Shown piece by piece: positions 59,771-64,000 of a stretch of DNA of 64,000 bases. The notes beneath the pieces were generated by a model. The model made no database searches, had not been told where the DNA came from, and saw nothing but the letters and a program-made list of their open reading frames with translations. The translations under genes were made by a program, and so were the position numbers. The number at the start of each line of letters is the position of its first letter. Positions within the stretch are counted from its first letter, which is position 1. The DNA lies in NCBI RefSeq assembly GCF_003286085.1, contig NW_020825288.1, forward strand, positions 25,606,001-25,670,000. The letters are read 5' to 3'. This DNA is from Drosophila persimilis (Eukaryota; Arthropoda; Insecta; Diptera; Drosophilidae).

Positions 59771-59812
59771 TCCGGCCATCCAATCCCCCTTGACACTATG
59801 CCACAAAATGTT
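59765..59812 (+). other. Possible 48-nt recursive-splice exon after ratchet point 6
   Basis: A second consensus donor GTAAGT starts at 59813, defining a 48-nt exon from the ratchet acceptor. It is open in the frame starting at its first base (16 codons, VSSGHPIPLDTMPQNV). Two competing GTAAGT donors 48 nt apart are the arrangement expected for an RS-exon, whose fate depends on which donor is used next. Whether it is ever included in mRNA cannot be told here. Confidence 0.4.
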
Positions 59813-59888
59813 GTAAGTACTGAGTTGCACTCACCATTCAACAGAGGCAACAAAAAAGGAATCGAAAATCATTTTACAGCTTTCGTAT

Positions 59889-59940
59889 GGGTGCGGGTGC
59901 GGATCCGCGTACGGGTACGGGTACGGGTCCGGGTCCGGGT
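59889..59940. repeat. GGGTAC/GGGTCC hexamer repeat
   Basis: About 52 bp of CGGGTA, CGGGTC and CGGGTG hexamers starting 125 bp after ratchet point 6. It contains the local palindrome GCGGATCCGC. Confidence 0.9.
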
Positions 59941-62577
59941 TGATAAATGAAAAATGTAACAAGCTTTGCAGCAGCTTCTGCTGGACTCACAGACAGACGA
60001 AAAAAAAACGGCGAAACAAAATTCCGCAGATCCATAAAAATCCAGTTACAATCTGTTAGGCCTTGTGGCAGGGCTGCCAGGGTTGCCAGGGCTGCCAGCG
60101 ATGCCATCGATGCCAGGGTTTCCCCAGTTAGGGCCGTCGGCAGTGCGGGTAGGCCAGTCCCAGTCCCAGTGCCAGTGCATGGCATTTAATGTGAAAGTAA
60201 AAATAAACACTAAAAAATAGTTGTGCTCGACACGACATGCAACATTTTGAAACATTTTTCAAGTTCCCAACGAGACGAGCCATAACAGAAATGGATTGTG
60301 TGCTGTACCACTCGCATGTGGCACAATACTCGTCCATGTGCGAGTATGTATATTTTTTATATGCACTGTGTGTGCACAGTGAGCGTACAAAGTGTGTGCA
60401 CACAGTATTTGTATAGATTTTTTACAAATTAAATTGTAGTCGTGGTCCGATTTAGGTTCTGTTTTTAGTGTGTTTTGTTTTCTATTTCGTGTTCCCGTTA
60501 GTTTCGTGCGTGTTGCGGTCTCATAAAAATTTCATCCAAAAACTCCCGTTTCTGGGGGGGCAGCCATTTTGGATTAGTCGTGGCCGTAAAAGGAAATCAA
60601 AGTTTATGACATTCACTGGGCATTTACAGCGTGGTTATGTGGTGCTGCACGTGGAAGGGGCAGTGGCGGGAAGGGTCTGGTCGAGTCCAGTGCTGAACTT
60701 GGAAGTGGTTAAGGCAGGAAAGTCCCTCAAGTTTATTGGTGTCTGGCCTGGCCGCATATAATCGTTTTGTAAAGAACCCAACTCCACAGAATGGAAACAG
60801 CAGATCGAAGCGAAGCGTGTTCTACCCTTGAATTGGGTCTAAAGATCCATAATCTCTGTTCAGAGATCGCATAGGTATTCTCATCTGTTGTATTTTCTGT
60901 GTGTTTTCCCCTCTGCTTGGCTCGTTTTCTCCGCCTCATTGCCCAAGCAATCAAATCAAACAAATTGTTGACTAAATTCCAACAAAATAAATAAATAATA
61001 AAACTGCTGGGGTCATTAAATCAAGTCCACGCAAACACCCACCCCAACCGCTCTGCACCACCCCGTCGGCACCCCCCTGGGCACCCCCCTGGACACCCAC
61101 AAAATCAACGCAAATCACAATAACTAAATGCAGGAAACCCCAAGCTGAAATTCGGGGGAGAATCGTTATAGGTACTCGCACAGACAGTAGTTGTAGTCCT
61201 GCCGCTAAATAAATATATTCTTAAAATATTCACGCAAATACAGTGAGGGAGGGAGGGAGGTAGAGGGAGGGAGAAGGGACATAAGTGTGAAGGAAATTTC
61301 CATAAATCACATTTCAGCGGGGGAAACTTTTCGCGTGACAAAAATCAACTAATGTGGTTAATAAAAATACAAAAACCAGGAAAAAGCTGAAATTCCCCCG
61401 TACTCGTACAAAAAAAAGAGAAGAAAAAGCAACCCCCCGGACCCGCTAACGGAGGCGCTAAGAACTCCCCGTGGCGTGGCAGGGGCTGGGGGCAGGGGCA
61501 GGCCCTGATGTGGAGGCGTGACAAAAGTTTATAGCAAAAGTTAAACTGAACTTAAGGAAGCATAGAGTACGGGGGGGTGGCCCCATCCCCAACCCCTCTA
61601 GCTCTCCCTCCCCCTCTGCCACTGCCTCCGCCACTGCCTCTGCTCATGTAAATCACTTTCGGGGCAAACTTTTGCCGCCAAACGTTGCTTGAAATTTATG
61701 CAAATGTTGTTGCTGTTTCGCCTGTTCGGCCTGTTGTTGTTGTTATTGTTGCCTTCTCACCCGCACCAGTGCCACCTGGCGGCGATGGCAATTGTCGTTG
61801 ACATTTTCACCTGCTTTTCTCGATAAAAAAGGGAAAACTTTCTACCCCCGAAAAAAGAAGAGAAAAGCAAATTAACTGCTTAAATTGTTTTTAAATATTT
61901 CCTCGCACTTGGAAGATTGTTGGGTGGTGCGGAGGGAGGGATGGGGCTTAGCGAAAGAGTACGGGCTGGGCAGGCCTGGCCGTATTTCCCATTTGATTGA
62001 CACTATCCGTGTGTGGGGGTTTTATGAGAACTTTTGTGTTGATTTATGTTTGAAGCATTTTGATACGTTCGCGGCATTAATAGTTCCGCCCCCTCCCCGC
62101 CCCCAGAAGCGGCAGAAGGTAGTTTTTGTCGGTACTCCTCGCGTTGAGGGTTTGTTTGGTTAGTAAAGCCCCAAAATGTTGGCCAGATAACGTGACAGCA
62201 AATCGATAAATATCGAAATGCGTTCAATTTTTGGTTTTTACGAGTGCAGTAAAGAGAAACGTACGGGAGAGGGGCGAGAAGTGGTGGACTGTGGGGCGAA
62301 TTGGGGCGCGGTAAATATCCCATGATTCATTAGGCGCTCGTTCATGTATAAGCAGACACCTGGAGCAGACGGGGAGGCATCAATAGATAATATAGGAAGC
62401 CCCTGCACACTCGCCTTGATGGTGCGACAACCCCTGATCACTCGCTCGACCCGAAATCAGTAGTAGAGATTAGTGGGCAAGACTTTGATGTGTAGTAGGC
62501 ATTCCCCTCTCATAGGAATGCCATTTCAACTTTTACCTAATGGCATTTTACGCCTAAGCTTAGAATGCTTCCCCATA

Positions 62578-62607
62578 GAGACAGAGACAGAGAGAGAGAG
62601 AGAGAGG
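62578..62607. repeat. GA microsatellite
   Basis: (GA)n of about 30 bp. Confidence 0.9.
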
Positions 62608-63336
62608 CAGGTGGGGAGGAACAGTGTGCTCGTAGGGGGGGTGGAGGCTTAATTTCATTTAGCTCTGCTCTCCTTCTCATGCATTTATCTCATGGTCGTC
62701 GTATGCCTCTCTGAATGTGCCCACAAAATGGCATTCAAGAGGCGTGTGGCTGCAGGTGGGCGAGACGAGGGGGAGCTGCCAGGCAGTGCGGCGCCTACTC
62801 ATTATGTCCTAGACGCAGAAGGAATCCTAGAGAGCAGCAGGGCACCCATTAAAAATGTATTGTGTGGCGCAGGAGGCATGTGGCGATGCGAGTGCAGGCA
62901 GAGGCGGGGACAGGGAGGGACGAAGCTGCTCCACCTTCGCCTTCGCCTCGGCCTCCTTCCGTGCCTTCCGTGGCTCTATGTGTGTTTGTCTTTTGTTTGC
63001 TTTCACCGTGGAAAATCAGGCTATCGATTTTCTCCCAGGAGCAGCCACGGAAGGAGGCGGCAAGGGGGGGCGTGTCTGGTTACTTGCGCTTTTTTCCGTC
63101 CGCTTTTTGTTGACTCTGCACAGCACACGCGGCCCCCACCTTCTACACCCCCACCCCACCCCGGCCGGCGACCGACGAATGCTCTACACGCGCCAGCGTC
63201 CTCGTCCTCGTCCAGGACCTTAAGCAGATTTCCATCAGGAGGGAGAAAACTTTACACTGAAATGGAAATTGAATTTGAAAACGCTGCAGTTCGCTGGCCG
63301 TGTCGAACCGTCCCTCAGTCCCGTAGTCGCCCAGTC

Positions 63337-63385
63337 CGTCCGTCCGTCTGTCCGTCCGTCAGGCTGTCCGTCAGTCTGTCAGTCA
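63337..63385. repeat. GTCC/GTCT/GTCA tetranucleotide repeat
   Basis: About 12 tetramers, mostly GTCC with GTCT and GTCA variants. They give the Val/Arg/Pro/Ser repeat in the + strand frame running through it. Confidence 0.9.
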
Positions 63386-63898
63386 AAGAGCTTGACAGCT
63401 TGGACACTTGGTTCGGTTCGGTTTGGTTTGGGTTATTTAATTTGCAAATAGAAACTAATTTACTGGCAATTAGCAGCCTGCGGAGGAGCCGAGGAGAACG
63501 GACGGGTATCCCGGGAACTGGCGGAGGGGAGGGGGTCGGGGTCCGGGTCGAGACTGGACTGGGTATCCCCGAGTATCCGTCCACTCTCTGGGTTTGCTTA
63601 GCAATTAATGATTTTCAGTTAATTTGAAAAGCAAGTCGAGCATGAAATCGAATTCGAGACGCTGGGCACGTAGCACTCATAACCGAAAAATGTGGCAAAA
63701 CTGTGGCAGAAGCACACTGGAGTTCCTGGAGCCACTGGAGGAGGGCTATTGTGGCTGCTATGGGGGCGTCGGCAGTGACGTCGATATTCCTGTCAATTAA
63801 TGGCCAAGGAAACACACGCTCACGTACTCGGGAAGTGAGCAAATGAATCATTCATTGAATGAAGCGAATGCCAGATCCAAGCAGCGCAAAAAACAGGG

Positions 63899-63999
63899 TA
63901 ACAGCTGTAACAGGACAACCGCGCTGTTAGCAGCCCAAGCTAACAGCCTGTTATCGCTGCTGGGTACCGCGCTCTGTTAACATCCGCCTCGCACTGTTA
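63899..63999. promoter_or_regulatory. Cluster of seven TAACAG/CTGTTA hexamers at the right window edge
   Basis: TAACAG occurs at 63899, 63908 and 63941, and CTGTTA at 63924, 63948, 63974 and 63994. Two of them form the perfect hairpin GCTGTTAGC (63923-63931) and GCTAACAGC (63939-63947) with a 7-nt loop. Spacing varies from 7 to 26 bp, so it is not a simple tandem repeat. TAACAG loosely fits the Myb site YAACNG. The array may continue beyond the window. A homotypic binding-site cluster is the favoured but untested reading. Confidence 0.4.
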
Positions 64000-64000
64000 A

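Larger units (their letters stand above)
1..64000 (+). other. Interior of a very long intron of an unidentified + strand host gene
   Basis: The whole window behaves as one intron. There is no open frame with recognisable domains flanked by splice signals, and six combined 3'/5' splice sites all point along the + strand. Recursive splicing of this type is established for long Drosophila introns, mostly in large developmental and neuronal genes. Neither intron boundary is seen, so the intron exceeds 64 kb, and the first-to-last ratchet distance is 55,552 bp. Alternatives are intergenic DNA with chance splice motifs, or several genes in series; the single orientation and the fairly even spacing of the sites argue against both. 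The host gene is not identifiable because no exon is included. Confidence 0.75.
59765..64000 (+). other. Intron segment downstream of ratchet point 6
   Basis: No gene is supported up to the window edge. It holds the GGGTAC/GGGTCC repeat, a palindromic TG/CA patch (60364-60404), a GAGGG tract (61239-61271), a GA tract (62578-62607) and the GTCC repeat. The 311-codon frame at 62692-63627 is long but GC-rich and low-complexity, without recognisable domains. Confidence 0.6.

Noticed and set aside
62692..63627. Open frame of 311 codons on the + strand
   Set aside because: It lies in GC-rich DNA, includes the GTCC repeat and Pro/Ser/Arg-rich low-complexity stretches, has no recognisable domain or splice signals, and no sign of a promoter. 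Its length is explained by few stops in GC-rich sequence.
1..64000. CRISPR arrays, bacterial operons or phage genes
   Set aside because: The sequence has eukaryotic intronic texture, no prokaryotic gene density, and the tandem arrays lack unique spacers of constant length.

Overview
This window looks like about 64 kb of the non-coding interior of one very long intron in an insect gene, most likely a Drosophila, with the host gene on the + strand. The obscura group is my best guess, from moderately GC-rich intronic DNA with very dense short CT/GA, CA/GT and poly-C/G repeats; that species guess is weak. I found no exon, CDS, tRNA, rRNA or known microRNA I can support. Open frames up to 344 codons are produced by tandem repeats or GC-rich low-complexity DNA and carry no recognisable domain.

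The most informative structure is a chain of six juxtaposed splice sites on the + strand: a pyrimidine tract, then YAG, then at once a 5' splice site (GTAAGT, GTGAGT or GTAGGT). They lie at 4212/4213, 15860/15861, 27112/27113, 37954/37955, 52599/52600 and 59764/59765. This is the hallmark of recursive-splicing ratchet points (zero-nucleotide exons), by which long fly introns are removed in steps. The spacings are 11.6, 11.3, 10.8, 14.6 and 7.2 kb. I saw no comparable site on the - strand, which fixes the direction of transcription. The last two sites are followed 42 and 48 nt downstream by a second good 5' splice site, so each could define a short in-frame recursive-splice exon (RS-exon).

Layout: 1-4212 is upstream intron with a 206-bp imperfect tandem duplication. 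4213-15860 holds a dispersed repeat copy, a CGACGG repeat and 37-bp and GCAGA minisatellites. 15861-27112 holds homopolymer and G-quadruplex-type tracts and a short inverted fragment of the 206-bp unit. 27113-37954 holds a hairpin-type element, an AT-rich block and long G/C runs. 37955-52599 is the richest in minisatellites (10-bp, 9-bp and 11-bp arrays), with a GTTCG cluster and a possible alternative first-exon donor. 52600-59764 holds the second dispersed repeat copy and several CA/GT/CT arrays. 59765-64000 ends in an unusual cluster of TAACAG/CTGTTA hexamers at the window edge.

If the reading is right, the six sites work in series: each regenerates a 5' splice site so that the next 7-15 kb is removed, and the rest of the window is lariat sequence plus possible intronic regulatory DNA. 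The host gene cannot be named from this sequence.
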